A stretch of DNA of 64,000 nucleotides from CAVDRM01 sp963611355 (GCA_963611355.1 CAVDRM010000002.1:62001-126000), one strand, 5' to 3'; shown: positions 7,753 through 17,400, counted from the first letter of the stretch. The notes: generated from the letters alone by a model not told the origin. Numbers and translations are program-made.

Positions 7753-10700
7753 TCATTCGGCGCTTTGCTCTTGCGAAATGGCAGTCGCCGTCCCCAGACG
7801 AATGGAATACAGCGCGATTTCCTTGACGGGCAATCCGGTCAGCTCGCGCAGGGCGCGGGCGTACCACTGCATCTGTCCGCCGTAGCGTGCCGTCAGCTCG
7901 GAAACGTCTGTCACGGCATCGGTTTTATAATCGACCAGCGTCCACGCGCCGTCCTCGACGAAGCACAGGTCGAGCACGCCCTGCACAATCACCCCGTTTT
8001 CGGCGCGGAGGTTGAACGGCCATTCGCGGCGTACCGTCCCGGCCTTCAGGACGCGCTGCCCCAGAGCGCTCGTAAAGAAGCGCTGCAGTTCGGCGGCGCG
8101 GACGGCCTTCCGCTCCATGGACGTGAGCAGCCCGCGCTTTGCCAGGGCGTCCAGCTCCGCGCCGATGCTCTCCTTCGTCCCGTCCCGAACCGCGTCATAG
8201 GAAAGACAGCCCAGCGCCTTGTGGATGGCGCTGCCGCGCTCGGCTGCGGTCAGCGTATGCTCCTGCATATAGCGCGGCCTGTCCTCCAATGTTTCACGTG
8301 AAACATTCCGCTTGTCCTGCGGGGTCTCCTCCTCGTCCTCCTCGGTTCGCGGGTGCTTGGCCATGGCGGACACGGAGGTCTTGACGGGCAGGCGCTCCGG
8401 CAGCGGCCGCTCAAACAGGGTGCGGATAAGGTCGGGCACCTCGCCCGTTTCCATGCGGGGGCGGACAGCTGTCTTTCGTTCCTCGGAAGCTGCCAGCGCA
8501 TCCGCGTCATCCCAGCAGATTTGCCAGACCGCGCCGTTCTCCGCATAGAACATCTGATTTTTGCCGGCGCGCAGGCCGTCAAACAGGGCTTGGCCGACCC
8601 AGTCCAGCATACAGCCCGCGCCGCCCGCGGCAACGTCGCCCCTGGGCAGCGCCCATTGGGCGGCCGCACTCTCGACGCTGCGCGGGGAGGCCAGCAGAAT
8701 CAGCTTGTTCTTAGCGCGGGTCATGGCGACATAGAGCAGCCGCGCCTCCTCGGAGCGGCTCTTGCGCTGCTGGGCGCAGAGCAGCGCCTGCTGGTTAAGC
8801 GTCGGGCGGGTGATGCGCCTGTCCGCGTCAATGAAGGGCAGCCCTACGCCGAGCTCCTCGTCCGTGTACACGCTCTCGCTCGTCTGGGCTCGGAAGCCCC
8901 GCGCCAGCTCCATGAGGATAACCACGGGAAATTCCAAGCCCTTGGACTTGTGCATGGTCATGATGCGCACCACGTCTTCGCTGTCGGACAGGGTCTTTGC
9001 GGACTTGCCGTCATCCGAGGCGCGCATTTTATCGACCGTTTCCAGAAAGTCATGGAGGTTTTCTGCCGCCCGCGCCCGCTCCGAGAGCAGGCGGAGGTTC
9101 GCCTGCCTTGTCTCGCCGTCCGGCATCGCGCCCGCCAGCATGTACGCGCCGCTTTCGTCCAGGAGCAGGCGGACAAGGGTCTCGGTGTCAATGTGGCGGG
9201 ACGCAAACCGCCAGCCGCCGAGCGTGTTCAGGGTCTCCGTGACCTTCCGCCCCAAAGCGCTTTCCTCGTCCCTGAGCTGATAAAACGCCTGATAAAACGG
9301 TGTGCCGGGCTGACGGTTGACCAGCCGCACCCTCGCCAGCTCCTCCTCCGAAAAGCGGAAGCAGGGACAGCGCAGGGCGGCCAGCAGCGGCAAATCCTGA
9401 TAGGGGTTGTCCAGCACGCGCAGGAGATTCAAAATGTCGGAGACCTCCGGCAAATCAAAGTACTCCGCGTCCGCGTCCGAATAGACGGGGATGCCCTCGT
9501 CCTGCAGAGTTTTGGCAATGACGGCGGCGTGGTCCTTTGCCTTGCGCAGCAGAATCACGATGTCGCGGAACTGCAGTCTCCGCTCGCCCTGCTTATCGCG
9601 GACGGTCATGGTCTCCATGAGCGCACGGATGCGGCGGGCGGCCAAACGCGCCTCCGAAAGATAGCCGTTCGTCAAATCGGGCTTTTTGTCCGCCTCCGCC
9701 TTCGGGCGGAAGAGGATGTGCAGCTCGGCAGCCGGACCGTCCGCCGCGCTGTCTCCCGCCTTCAATGACGCGCTCTCGTCATAGTCGATTTCCGTGACCC
9801 GTGCGCGCATGGCGTTTTCAAACACGCCGTTGACGCAGCGAAGGACATTCCTGTCCGAGCGGAAATTCTGGTTTAAGAGGATGCGCCGCTTTTTCGCGTC
9901 CGCCGCGTCCGAAAAGGTGTTGTATTTTTGGAGGAACAGGGTCGGGTCGGCCAGACGGAAGCGGTAGATGCTCTGCTTGACGTCGCCGACCAGAAACAGC
10001 GAGTTGTTCTCATGCACGGCGGCGATGATGCTCTCCTGAATGCCGCTCACGTCCTGATATTCGTCCACAAAGATGGCGTCGAACTGCGCGGCGACGGCGG
10101 CGCGGACGCTTTCTGTTTTGAGCGCCTGATGGCAGAGCTGCTCCAGATCGCTGTAATCCAGGGCGTTTTTCCTGCGCTTCAGCGCGTCATAGCGGGTCTG
10201 GATGCTCTCCGCCAGCCCGCACAGGGCGCGGACACCGGGCGCGGATGCGTTCATGTCGGCAATGGCCTGCTCTTCGTCCGAAGGCAGCAGGTCACGCGCT
10301 TTCTGCATCGCGTCCTTGAAGCGCTCGCGGGCCTCGGTGTAGACCAGCCTCGCCTCCTCGCTTTCGCCCTCCGGCTTTTTGGAGGACGGCAGACGGGAAA
10401 AGTTGATTTTGCCGCCGCGCAGCCTGCCCGCACTCAGCTCAGCGCGCATTTCCTGAAGCAGCGCCAGATCCTGCTGATAGGCCTTCTCATACCGCGCAGG
10501 GCCGCCGGGCAGGTTCATCGCCCGGTTGCACTCGGACAGCATGGTCTCCGCCGCCTCCAAACGAAGGAGACATTCGGCGGCGACGGTCTTGTAGCACAGG
10601 TGCTCGCCCAGGCCGCCGTGATACGCCTGCCCCTGCGCCCGCGCCCACACCCACGGGTCGGGCAGGGACAGGGCAAAGCGGCGGATGCGCTCGGCCATCT

Positions 10701-11181
10701 CCAGAATCTGATTTTCGTCATAGCAGTCAAGGAGGACACTCATGTCCCCGTCCGGCGCGGCGCACGCCTGCTCCAGCGCATCGTCCGCGGCGCGTTTCAG
10801 GAGCCTGTCCAGCACGGAATTGTCGGCGATGCGGGACATCGGGTCGATTTTCAGCACCTGAAAGTGCCGCTGCAAAACGCTGAAGCAAAAGGTGTGCAGG
10901 GTGGAGATTTGAGCGCGGGACACGCGCAGCGCCTGCCGCCGCATATGGGCATCATGCGCGCCCGCCCCTTCCAGCGCCGCCTGAAGGCGCGCCCGCATTT
11001 CCGCCGCCGCCGCACGGGTGAAGGTCACGATGAGCAGGCGGGTGATATCGCCGCCCGCCGCAATCAGCCGCGTCACGTGCTCGACCAGCACGGCCGTTTT
11101 CCCGCTGCCCGCCGCCGCGCTGACCAGCACGGTATCATTCTTCGCCTCAATTGCCGCCTGCTGCGCCGCCGTCCACTGCAT
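7753..11181 (-). CDS. addA: ATP-dependent helicase/nuclease subunit A
   Basis: AddA is the helicase-nuclease subunit that processes double-strand breaks in Bacillota. The 1142-residue product has Walker A AAAGSGKTAVL near residue 22, the UvrD-type motif FVDEYQDVSG, and a C-terminal RecB-type nuclease with GVLDL...DYKTD near residue 1060. ATG 11181 (MQWTAAQQ) follows GGGGAGG; the open frame extends 42 codons upstream across a parS site and the promoter, so the longer start is unlikely. The partner AddB usually lies just upstream, but here upstream is a divergent MoxR operon, so addB is elsewhere or absent. A perfect parS sequence is embedded in codons reading NVSRET. Confidence 0.95.
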   Translation of the reverse strand: MQWTAAQQAAIEAKNDTVLVSAAAGSGKTAVLVEHVTRLIAAGGDITRLLIVTFTRAAAAEMRARLQAALEGAGAHDAHMRRQALRVSRAQISTLHTFCFSVLQRHFQVLKIDPMSRIADNSVLDRLLKRAADDALEQACAAPDGDMSVLLDCYDENQILEMAERIRRFALSLPDPWVWARAQGQAYHGGLGEHLCYKTVAAECLLRLEAAETMLSECNRAMNLPGGPARYEKAYQQDLALLQEMRAELSAGRLRGGKINFSRLPSSKKPEGESEEARLVYTEARERFKDAMQKARDLLPSDEEQAIADMNASAPGVRALCGLAESIQTRYDALKRRKNALDYSDLEQLCHQALKTESVRAAVAAQFDAIFVDEYQDVSGIQESIIAAVHENNSLFLVGDVKQSIYRFRLADPTLFLQKYNTFSDAADAKKRRILLNQNFRSDRNVLRCVNGVFENAMRARVTEIDYDESASLKAGDSAADGPAAELHILFRPKAEADKKPDLTNGYLSEARLAARRIRALMETMTVRDKQGERRLQFRDIVILLRKAKDHAAVIAKTLQDEGIPVYSDADAEYFDLPEVSDILNLLRVLDNPYQDLPLLAALRCPCFRFSEEELARVRLVNRQPGTPFYQAFYQLRDEESALGRKVTETLNTLGGWRFASRHIDTETLVRLLLDESGAYMLAGAMPDGETRQANLRLLSERARAAENLHDFLETVDKMRASDDGKSAKTLSDSEDVVRIMTMHKSKGLEFPVVILMELARGFRAQTSESVYTDEELGVGLPFIDADRRITRPTLNQQALLCAQQRKSRSEEARLLYVAMTRAKNKLILLASPRSVESAAAQWALPRGDVAAGGAGCMLDWVGQALFDGLRAGKNQMFYAENGAVWQICWDDADALAASEERKTAVRPRMETGEVPDLIRTLFERPLPERLPVKTSVSAMAKHPRTEEDEEETPQDKRNVSRETLEDRPRYMQEHTLTAAERGSAIHKALGCLSYDAVRDGTKESIGAELDALAKRGLLTSMERKAVRAAELQRFFTSALGQRVLKAGTVRREWPFNLRAENGVIVQGVLDLCFVEDGAWTLVDYKTDAVTDVSELTARYGGQMQWYARALRELTGLPVKEIALYSIRLGTATAISQEQSAE
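8290..8305. promoter_or_regulatory. parS: parS centromere site (ParB binding) inside addA
   Basis: TGTTTCACGTGAAACA, a perfect 16-bp palindrome identical to the Bacillus-type parS consensus. It lies within the addA reading frame. parS sites cluster near the origin, in agreement with the oriC signals at about 35 kb. Confidence 0.93.
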
Positions 11182-11211
11182 ACGCTGCCTCCCCCGAAAA
11201 GCACAAGCCAA

Positions 11212-11227
11212 TGTTTCACGTGAAACA
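11212..11227. promoter_or_regulatory. parS: parS centromere site in the addA leader
   Basis: A second exact TGTTTCACGTGAAACA, 31 bp upstream of the addA start and about 15 bp downstream of its -10 box. ParB bound here could affect addA transcription; that is inference. Confidence 0.93.
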
Positions 11228-11241
11228 ATTTCCGTGCCTCT

Positions 11242-11270
11242 ATTATACCCCAAGCGGGAAGAAACGGCAA
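11242..11270 (-). promoter_or_regulatory. addA-recO promoter
   Basis: On the minus strand TTGCCG (11265-11270) and TATAAT (11242-11247) are 17 bases apart. The predicted start near 11235 places parS at about +8 to +23. Confidence 0.72.
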
Positions 11271-11328
11271 CATGATTTCGTTGTATAAAGGGCATCGCCG
11301 CACCCATCGCCGCGGCCAGCCGCCTGAT

Positions 11329-11357
11329 TTGTTCATTTCGCTGATGTATGATATAAT
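11329..11357 (+). promoter_or_regulatory. Promoter of the MoxR operon
   Basis: TTGTTC (11329-11334), 17-base spacer, TATAAT (11352-11357), 33 bases before the MoxR start codon. Confidence 0.7.
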
Positions 11358-11389
11358 CATCCTGTTGAACAGACGAAAGGAGAAGCCCT

Positions 11390-12346
11390 ATGCAGTCAGA
11401 TTCTCCCCGCCCCCTGGTTTATGCCCTGCAGCAGAACATCCGCCGCGTGGTCGTGGGCAAGGACAATGCCATCGAGCTTTTGCTCATCGCCCTTCTGTGC
11501 AAGGGGCATGTGCTGATTGAGGACGTGCCCGGCGTCGGCAAGACGACGCTGGCCAGCGCCCTGGCCAAGTCCCTGCAATGCTCGTTCCGCCGCATTCAGT
11601 TTACGCCCGATGTCACGCCCTCGGACGTGACCGGCTTCAGTATGATGAACCTCAAAACCGGTGAAATGGAGTTCAAGGAAGGCGCGGTGATGAGCCATAT
11701 CGTCCTGGCGGACGAAATCAACCGCACCAGCCCGAAAACGCAGTCGTCCCTGCTTGAGGTCATGGAGGAGGGACAGGTCACCGTGGACGGCGTGACGCAC
11801 CATCTGCCGCGCCCCTTCATGGTGCTGGCGACGCAGAACCCCGTGGACTTTGTCGGCACCTATCCGCTGCCCGAAGCGCAGATGGACAGGTTCTTCCTGC
11901 GCCTTTCCATCGGCTATCCGAGCGTGGAGGAGGAAATGGACGTGCTGGAAAGGTATACGGGGCAGGTGAAGCCCATGGAAACGCTCACGCCCGTCTGCGG
12001 CACGGAAGACATCGTCCGCATGCAGGACACGGTCGGCACGGTCTATGCGGGTCCTGAGGTGCGCTCCTATGTCGCCCAGCTGGCCGCCGCCACCCGCAAC
12101 ACAGCCGCCCTGTCCTTAGGCGCGTCCCCGCGCGGGTCGATTGCGCTGCTCCGCGCCGCGCAAGCCCTGGCGCTGCTGTCCGGTCGGGACTATGTCGTGC
12201 CGGACGACGTGCGCCGCATGGCACTGCCCGTGCTGACGCACCGCCTGGTGTTAACGCCGGAGGCGCGGATGAAGGGCATGAGCACCGCGCAGGTGCTGAC
12301 GGGCATCGTCAACCAGCTGCCCGTGCCCGTGGCGAGGCGCACATGA
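11390..12346 (+). CDS. MoxR-family AAA+ ATPase
   Basis: A 318-residue MoxR-type ATPase, a chaperone-like class that often works with DUF58/VWA partners. Walker A is GVGKTTLA, Walker B is ILADEINRTSPKTQ, and sensor-1 follows as VLATQNPVDFVGTYPLPEAQMDRFF, all canonical. The RBS GAAAGGAGA stands 7 bases before ATG 11390. It overlaps the DUF58 gene by four bases (ATGA) and the transglutaminase gene comes next: this three-gene MoxR-DUF58-transglutaminase arrangement is widespread, with a proposed but unproven cell-envelope role. Confidence 0.94.
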   Translation: MQSDSPRPLVYALQQNIRRVVVGKDNAIELLLIALLCKGHVLIEDVPGVGKTTLASALAKSLQCSFRRIQFTPDVTPSDVTGFSMMNLKTGEMEFKEGAVMSHIVLADEINRTSPKTQSSLLEVMEEGQVTVDGVTHHLPRPFMVLATQNPVDFVGTYPLPEAQMDRFFLRLSIGYPSVEEEMDVLERYTGQVKPMETLTPVCGTEDIVRMQDTVGTVYAGPEVRSYVAQLAAATRNTAALSLGASPRGSIALLRAAQALALLSGRDYVVPDDVRRMALPVLTHRLVLTPEARMKGMSTAQVLTGIVNQLPVPVARRT

Positions 12347-13488
12347 CGCGCCGCGGCCTTTATGTGCTGCTGCTGGCGGTGCTGACGGGCGTTCTGGCGC
12401 TGGGATTGACCAGCGCGGTCTACCTGTATCTGTCCATCGCCCTGTGGCTGCTGCTTGCATACGGCTTTCTGAGCGTCCTGCCCGCGTTTTGGACAACGTG
12501 GGCCTCGTGCAGCGTCAACACGGAGCGCGTTCTGCGCGGGGAAAGCGTCAATGTCCGCATTGCCGCGCACAGAACGGCGATTCTGCCCGTTGCGCCGCTG
12601 ACGGTCGAATACAGCTGCCGGAAGGCCCAATACAATATGGTCTTCCACCATGTCTTTTCCTTTAACCTGTATGACGAATGCGCCGTCAAGCTCAGCCATG
12701 TCGGTACATATAGGATAAAGATTAACTCAATTACCAGCAGCGACCTGTTCGGCCTCTTCCGCTTCGGGCGGGCGGTCAACGAGGGCTATGACGTCCTCTG
12801 CCTGCCGCGCCCCTTCCCCATCGAAAAGCCGACCTTCTGCCTGGGCGATGAGGGCAATGCAGCGCTCAACCGCAGCCAGGAGGACTATACCTCCCCCGAC
12901 GACCTGCGCGCCTACCGTGCGGGCGACGCCATGAAGCGCGTGCACTGGAAGCTGTCCGTCCGCAAGCGGGAGCTGCTCGTCCGCAAATACGAGATGCCCG
13001 CGCCGCCCGACACGCTGATTTTGCTGGACTGCTCGGAAATCGAAGACCAGGAGAGCGCGGAAAAGGCCGATTCCGTGCGGGACGCGCTCTGCGAGACCGC
13101 CGTGGCCGCCGCCTCCCTTCAAATGGCGGACGGCAGCCCCGTGCGCCTGCCGCTCTACGGCGAGCACGCGAATGAATTCTGCTCCGACCGTTCGGACACC
13201 CTGACCGTCCTTCAGGAAATGCTGGCATGGCAGACCTTTCGGGGCGGCAAGGACTTTGCGCGGGTGCTGACCACCGAGCTTCGCCGGATGCGGCGAACGG
13301 GCGCGGCCATCATCATCACCACCCGCCTTGATTACGCCGTCACGGACGCCGTCATTTCCATCCGCAGAATGGGGCCGAGTGCGCGGCTCTATCTGGTCAC
13401 GCACACGCCGGGCGCGGAAAAATATATGCCGCTCGTTTCACGGCTTCAGCATCATTTGGTGGAGGTTTGCTATGTCACGCCTGCGTAG
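12343..13488 (+). CDS. DUF58 domain membrane protein
   Basis: A 381-residue protein with two hydrophobic segments at residues 4-40 and a cytoplasmic part holding the DUF58 core PDDLRAYRAGDAMKRVHWKLSVRKRELLVRKYE. A von Willebrand-like segment (TLILLDCSE) follows. The start overlaps the MoxR stop by four bases, and its own 3' end overlaps the transglutaminase start by 17 bases. It is the usual partner of MoxR ATPases; biochemical function is unknown. Confidence 0.92.
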   Translation: MTRRGLYVLLLAVLTGVLALGLTSAVYLYLSIALWLLLAYGFLSVLPAFWTTWASCSVNTERVLRGESVNVRIAAHRTAILPVAPLTVEYSCRKAQYNMVFHHVFSFNLYDECAVKLSHVGTYRIKINSITSSDLFGLFRFGRAVNEGYDVLCLPRPFPIEKPTFCLGDEGNAALNRSQEDYTSPDDLRAYRAGDAMKRVHWKLSVRKRELLVRKYEMPAPPDTLILLDCSEIEDQESAEKADSVRDALCETAVAAASLQMADGSPVRLPLYGEHANEFCSDRSDTLTVLQEMLAWQTFRGGKDFARVLTTELRRMRRTGAAIIITTRLDYAVTDAVISIRRMGPSARLYLVTHTPGAEKYMPLVSRLQHHLVEVCYVTPA

Positions 13489-15820
13489 CGTCCTATGCTG
13501 GACGATTCCCACGGCGCTGCTGAGCGCGGGGCTGTCGCTGTATGTGCTGTCCGCTGCCGTGACCGCGCCGCCCGTCTTCATCGTCTGCCTGTACGCCCTT
13601 GTGTCCTCCGGCCTGCTTTGCGGCCTTGATTTGCTGCCCGATAAGCGGGCATTGCGGGTGCTGGAGGGGCTCAGCATCGCGCTGCTGCTCACGGCCGTGT
13701 TCGGCCTTGAGCCGGGGCACAGCCTGTATCAGGCAGGGCGCGCCTTGTATTTATCCGTAACCGGCGTTGAAAACGCGCTGCTTCCCTTTCGCAGCGTCCT
13801 CGTCCGCGCCGTGCCCGTCCTCTTTTCCCTGTTCCTGTTTCAGTTCGCCGATACGGAGAGCTTCTCCGTCACGGCGGCCTTTGCCGGCGTCACCGTCATG
13901 CTGACCTACATCGCAGGCGGCGGGCAGGGCGAGCTTTTGTATCTCATTCCAGCGCTTGTCGGGCTGATTCTGCACCTGTCCATGTCGCACACGGAGGAGT
14001 TTTACTGGTCCGTGCTGCTCGTCGGCGCGGTGCTGGCGGCTGCGGCCTTTTTCCTCACGCCGTCCGCCGGCATGACGGATAAAACCTTGGCGGATGCGGC
14101 GGAGGATTTGCGCGAGACCATTGAGGACTATTTTTACACCACCGAGGGGCGCGTCGGCTTCACCTTAGAGACCGAAGGCTATCTCCCCCTGTCCGACCGT
14201 CTGGGCGGCAAGGCCGCGCCCGAACCGCACACGGTCTTGGAGGTGGACACGGACGAGCGGCTCTACCTGCGCGCCGTGGCGTACAACGAATACACCGGCC
14301 TGCAGTGGCGGGATACCCTGTCCGCCCAGCGCTATCTGTGGGCGGGCATCCGCGCAAGGGACCTGAAAGCCGATTTGTTTGACTTTGACAGGCCGAATGC
14401 GGCGCTTCCCCAAAAGCAGGCGACCGTCCACGTCCTGCGCGAGGGCGCGACGACGCTCTTCCTGCCGTGGCGCGTGAAAACGCTGGAGCTGCAAAGCGAG
14501 CGCATGGTGCCGTACTTTAACAGCGGCTCGGAAATTTTCATCACCCGCGCACTGAAGACGGGCGATGTGTATTCCTTTATCTATTCGTCCGTTGACGCGG
14601 ATGACGCGGCCGATTCGGCGCTCATTCAGGCAGCTGAACAGGCGGAGGACGCGCGCTATGAGACGGTCTGCGGGCAGTATCTGAGCCTGCCGTCCCACAT
14701 GCAGAGCGAAATTTACGACATGGCCCGCGAAGCGGCGGGCAGCGCCGCCGATGCCTTGGGCAAGGCAAAGAACATCCGCCGCTACCTCGTCAGCAACTAT
14801 GCCTATACCCTGGACGTCGGCGACCCGCCGGACAACGTGGACTTCGTGACGTGGTTCCTCCTGCGCGAAAAGAAGGGCTACTGCACCTATTTTGCCTCCG
14901 CGATGACCGTTCTTTGCCGCATGGCGGGCATTCCGGCGCGGTATGTGACGGGCTTTCTGGCTGAGCCGGACGAGAGCGGCAAGGCCATCGTCACGGGCGA
15001 CAACGCCCACGCATGGACGGAAATCTACCTGAACGGCGTCGGCTGGGTGACTTTGGAGGCGACCCCCGAACACTACACGGGCAATGATTCCGGCGCGGGC
15101 GATGCGCCGAACGAACAGGACGATGCCGATACGCCGACCCCGACACCTGCCGGGGAGGACGAAGACAGCGCGGCCCCCGACCCTTCCGCGGACGGAGAAA
15201 ACGGCGAAGACGGCGCTGCCAGCCCCACCCCGACCCCCAGCCTTTCCTCCGACGAGGAGGATGCGGACGGGCAGGAGGATCAGGAGACCCCGACCCCGCC
15301 GCCGGACGAAAACGGCGATGGCGATGCATCGAACGACGACGACAGCGGCGAATCGCCGTCCCCCACGCCGGACGAAACGAACGAGCCGGAGGAGCAAGAC
15401 CCATTGGGGAGCGAAGCCTCCGAGGATTCCGCATCTCCCTGGCTTTGGATATTTGTTGTTATTTTACTCATTCTGCTGGCTGTCTTCCTCTTCTGGTGGA
15501 CAGACCCGCTGAATCGGGCGAAGCGGCATCCCGAGCGGGCGGTTGAGATTCTGGTTGCCGCCATGCTGGCCATGCTGGCGGCGGACGGGCATCCGCGTGC
15601 CGCGTCCGACACCCTGAATGCCTATGCAGCGCAAATCGCCGCCTTCTACCCGACCCTTCCCCTGCAGCGCCTGCTGGCCGATTACCAGGCCGCGCTCTAC
15701 GGCCGCCGCCGCATTGATGCCGCGCCCTTCTTCGCCGCCTGCCGCGCCCTCCGCGCCCTCAAGCCCCTCTCTGTCCGCCGCTTCCTCGCCGGAAGGCGGA
15801 AATACAAAAACCACCCTTAA
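13472..15820 (+). CDS. Transglutaminase-like membrane protein
   Basis: A 782-residue protein with about six membrane segments in the first 210 residues and an extracellular transglutaminase-like core at roughly 460-535. The catalytic Cys is in KKGYCTYFASAMTVLCR and the His in GDNAHAWTEIYL; an acidic residue follows in TLEATPEH. A long low-complexity stretch rich in Pro, Thr, Glu and Asp (about 540-650, 'TPTPTP' blocks) leads to a last membrane segment (WLWIFVVILLILLAVFLFWW) and a DUF4129-like tail. ATG 13472 has GGTGGAGG ahead of it and gives MSRLRSVLCW; the frame upstream of it is only DUF58 overlap. Third gene of the MoxR operon, probably remodelling envelope proteins. Confidence 0.92.
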   Translation: MSRLRSVLCWTIPTALLSAGLSLYVLSAAVTAPPVFIVCLYALVSSGLLCGLDLLPDKRALRVLEGLSIALLLTAVFGLEPGHSLYQAGRALYLSVTGVENALLPFRSVLVRAVPVLFSLFLFQFADTESFSVTAAFAGVTVMLTYIAGGGQGELLYLIPALVGLILHLSMSHTEEFYWSVLLVGAVLAAAAFFLTPSAGMTDKTLADAAEDLRETIEDYFYTTEGRVGFTLETEGYLPLSDRLGGKAAPEPHTVLEVDTDERLYLRAVAYNEYTGLQWRDTLSAQRYLWAGIRARDLKADLFDFDRPNAALPQKQATVHVLREGATTLFLPWRVKTLELQSERMVPYFNSGSEIFITRALKTGDVYSFIYSSVDADDAADSALIQAAEQAEDARYETVCGQYLSLPSHMQSEIYDMAREAAGSAADALGKAKNIRRYLVSNYAYTLDVGDPPDNVDFVTWFLLREKKGYCTYFASAMTVLCRMAGIPARYVTGFLAEPDESGKAIVTGDNAHAWTEIYLNGVGWVTLEATPEHYTGNDSGAGDAPNEQDDADTPTPTPAGEDEDSAAPDPSADGENGEDGAASPTPTPSLSSDEEDADGQEDQETPTPPPDENGDGDASNDDDSGESPSPTPDETNEPEEQDPLGSEASEDSASPWLWIFVVILLILLAVFLFWWTDPLNRAKRHPERAVEILVAAMLAMLAADGHPRAASDTLNAYAAQIAAFYPTLPLQRLLADYQAALYGRRRIDAAPFFAACRALRALKPLSVRRFLAGRRKYKNHP

Positions 15821-15973
15821 TGATGGGTGAAATGGGCGATATTCGGCAATTATGTATATTTTCGATGGACAGGCATTCAATCAAATGATGCGGTGCAGCC
15901 GATGCATGAAAGCAAAGCAAAGGTCATCACCGTTCGCAAGACGATAGCGAAAACAAAAACGGAGGCTGCGCAC

Positions 15974-17119
15974 ATGAAGGCACACGTATTATCCGGTCTG
16001 GACAACCTCTCCCTTGCGGACGAGCGGCTGAAGGGGCTGCGCGTCGGGCTGATGACCAACCCGACGGGCATTGACCATGCCCTGCGCAGCGGCATTGACA
16101 TCATCAACGAAAAATACCGCCTGACAGCGCTTGCCTCCTGCGAGCACGGCGTGCGCGGCGATGCGCAGGCCGGCAAAGAAATCGACACCTATACGGACAG
16201 GGACACGGGCGTGACCGTGTACTCCGCCTACGGCAAGTCCCACCACCTGCCGCCCGAAATGCTGGACAGCATCGATGTGCTGGTGTTCGACATTCAGGAT
16301 GTGGGCGTGCGCTTTTACACCTATATGTATTCGCTTGCCTGCGCAATGGAGTCCTGCGCGGCGGCGGGCAGGCCCGTCATCGTGCTGGACAGGCTCGACC
16401 CCATCGGCGGCCTCAGGCGCGAGGGCACGATTCTGGACATGCAATTCAGCTCCTTTGTCGGCAGCTTTGAGCTGCCGTCGCGCACGGGGCTGACCATCGG
16501 CGAGCTGGCCAAGTACATCAAGGCTTTTAAGCGCCTGGACGCGCTGGAGCTGACGGCCGTCCCGCTCAGCGGCTGGACGCGGGACATGTACCTGCCCGAC
16601 ACAGACCTGCCGTGGGTCGCGCCCAGCCCGAACTGCGCCACCTTCAGCGCCAATATGTGCTACATCGGCACCTGCGTGTTTGAAGGCACGAACATCTCCG
16701 AGGGGCGCGGCACGACCCTGCCCTTTGAGGTGATCGGCGCGCCGTTCATCGACCATGCCGCGCTGGAAGCCAAAATGAACGCCCTGCACCTGCCCGGCGT
16801 GCATTACCGCCGCACCGCCTTCCGCCCGACCTTCTCCAAATACGAAGGCGAGCTGTGCTTCGGCGTGCAGGTGCACGTTCTTGACCGCGACCTTTACAAC
16901 GGCTTTGATTCCGGTCTTTACCTGCTGGACGTCATCCGCGAAATGTACCCGAACAAGCTGGCATTTATGCCGTCCCAAGGGCAGAATGCCTTTTTCATCG
17001 ACAAGCTCCTCGGCGACGACGCCTTCCGCCTCGGCCTGAGCGCAAAGGCGCTGATTGAAAAGCACCGACCGGGCTTGACGCGGTTCGAGGAGAGGGTGAA
17101 ACCGTATTTGATGTACTGA
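15974..17119 (+). CDS. DUF1343 / NamZ-type exo-beta-N-acetylmuramidase (GH171)
   Basis: A 381-residue DUF1343 protein. The family's characterised member, NamZ (YbbC) of B. subtilis, releases terminal N-acetylmuramic acid from peptidoglycan fragments. Recognisable blocks are GLMTNPTGIDH, ASCEHGVRGDAQAG, VLVFDIQDVGVRFYTYM, and PNCATFSANMCYIGTCVFEGTNISEGRGTT. ATG 15974 follows GGAGG; the open frame extends 49 codons further but reads through AT-rich intergenic sequence. No signal peptide is visible, unlike B. subtilis NamZ, so it probably acts on imported muropeptides in the cytoplasm. It stands alone between the transglutaminase gene and a repeat pair. Confidence 0.9.
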   Translation: MKAHVLSGLDNLSLADERLKGLRVGLMTNPTGIDHALRSGIDIINEKYRLTALASCEHGVRGDAQAGKEIDTYTDRDTGVTVYSAYGKSHHLPPEMLDSIDVLVFDIQDVGVRFYTYMYSLACAMESCAAAGRPVIVLDRLDPIGGLRREGTILDMQFSSFVGSFELPSRTGLTIGELAKYIKAFKRLDALELTAVPLSGWTRDMYLPDTDLPWVAPSPNCATFSANMCYIGTCVFEGTNISEGRGTTLPFEVIGAPFIDHAALEAKMNALHLPGVHYRRTAFRPTFSKYEGELCFGVQVHVLDRDLYNGFDSGLYLLDVIREMYPNKLAFMPSQGQNAFFIDKLLGDDAFRLGLSAKALIEKHRPGLTRFEERVKPYLMY

Positions 17120-17157
17120 AGCAGGCATGACCGGAAAAAGAATGCTTCTATCTATTT

Positions 17158-17270
17158 GCGGGGAGGGTTTCCTTTTAAAAAAGGAAACCCTCCCCGCACC
17201 CCTCAAGGGCTAACTTTCATTCACAAGGTGATTGGACGGAACGAAAAAACTGTCCCTGTGTAGAAAGCCT
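17158..17270 (+). repeat. Intergenic hairpin repeat, copy A
   Basis: Begins with a perfect 19-bp inverted repeat (17158-17176 and 17179-17197, loop AA), which can also terminate the muramidase gene. It is followed by CGCACCCCTCAAGG and a GGAACGAAAAAAC block shared with copies C and D. With copy B it fills the 319-bp gap between the muramidase and degV genes. Confidence 0.75.
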
Positions 17271-17290
17271 ATGTTTTTATCTTGCTTATT

Positions 17291-17400
17291 TCATGTCCGC
17301 ACGCACGCTGTTTTTTTGTTTCAGCCCCTTTATGCGTGCCATAAAATTTTCTGTATAGGGCGCGGGGGATATGTCCTTTTCAAAAGAAATACCCCCGCAC
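17291..17400 (-). repeat. Intergenic hairpin repeat, copy B (inverted)
   Basis: On the minus strand it opens with GCGGGGGTATTTC and an imperfect hairpin to ACATATCCCCCGC, then GGGGCTGAAACAAAAAAACA and GCGTGCGTGCGG. The last part matches copy C almost base for base. It faces copy A and lies behind degV. Confidence 0.72.
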
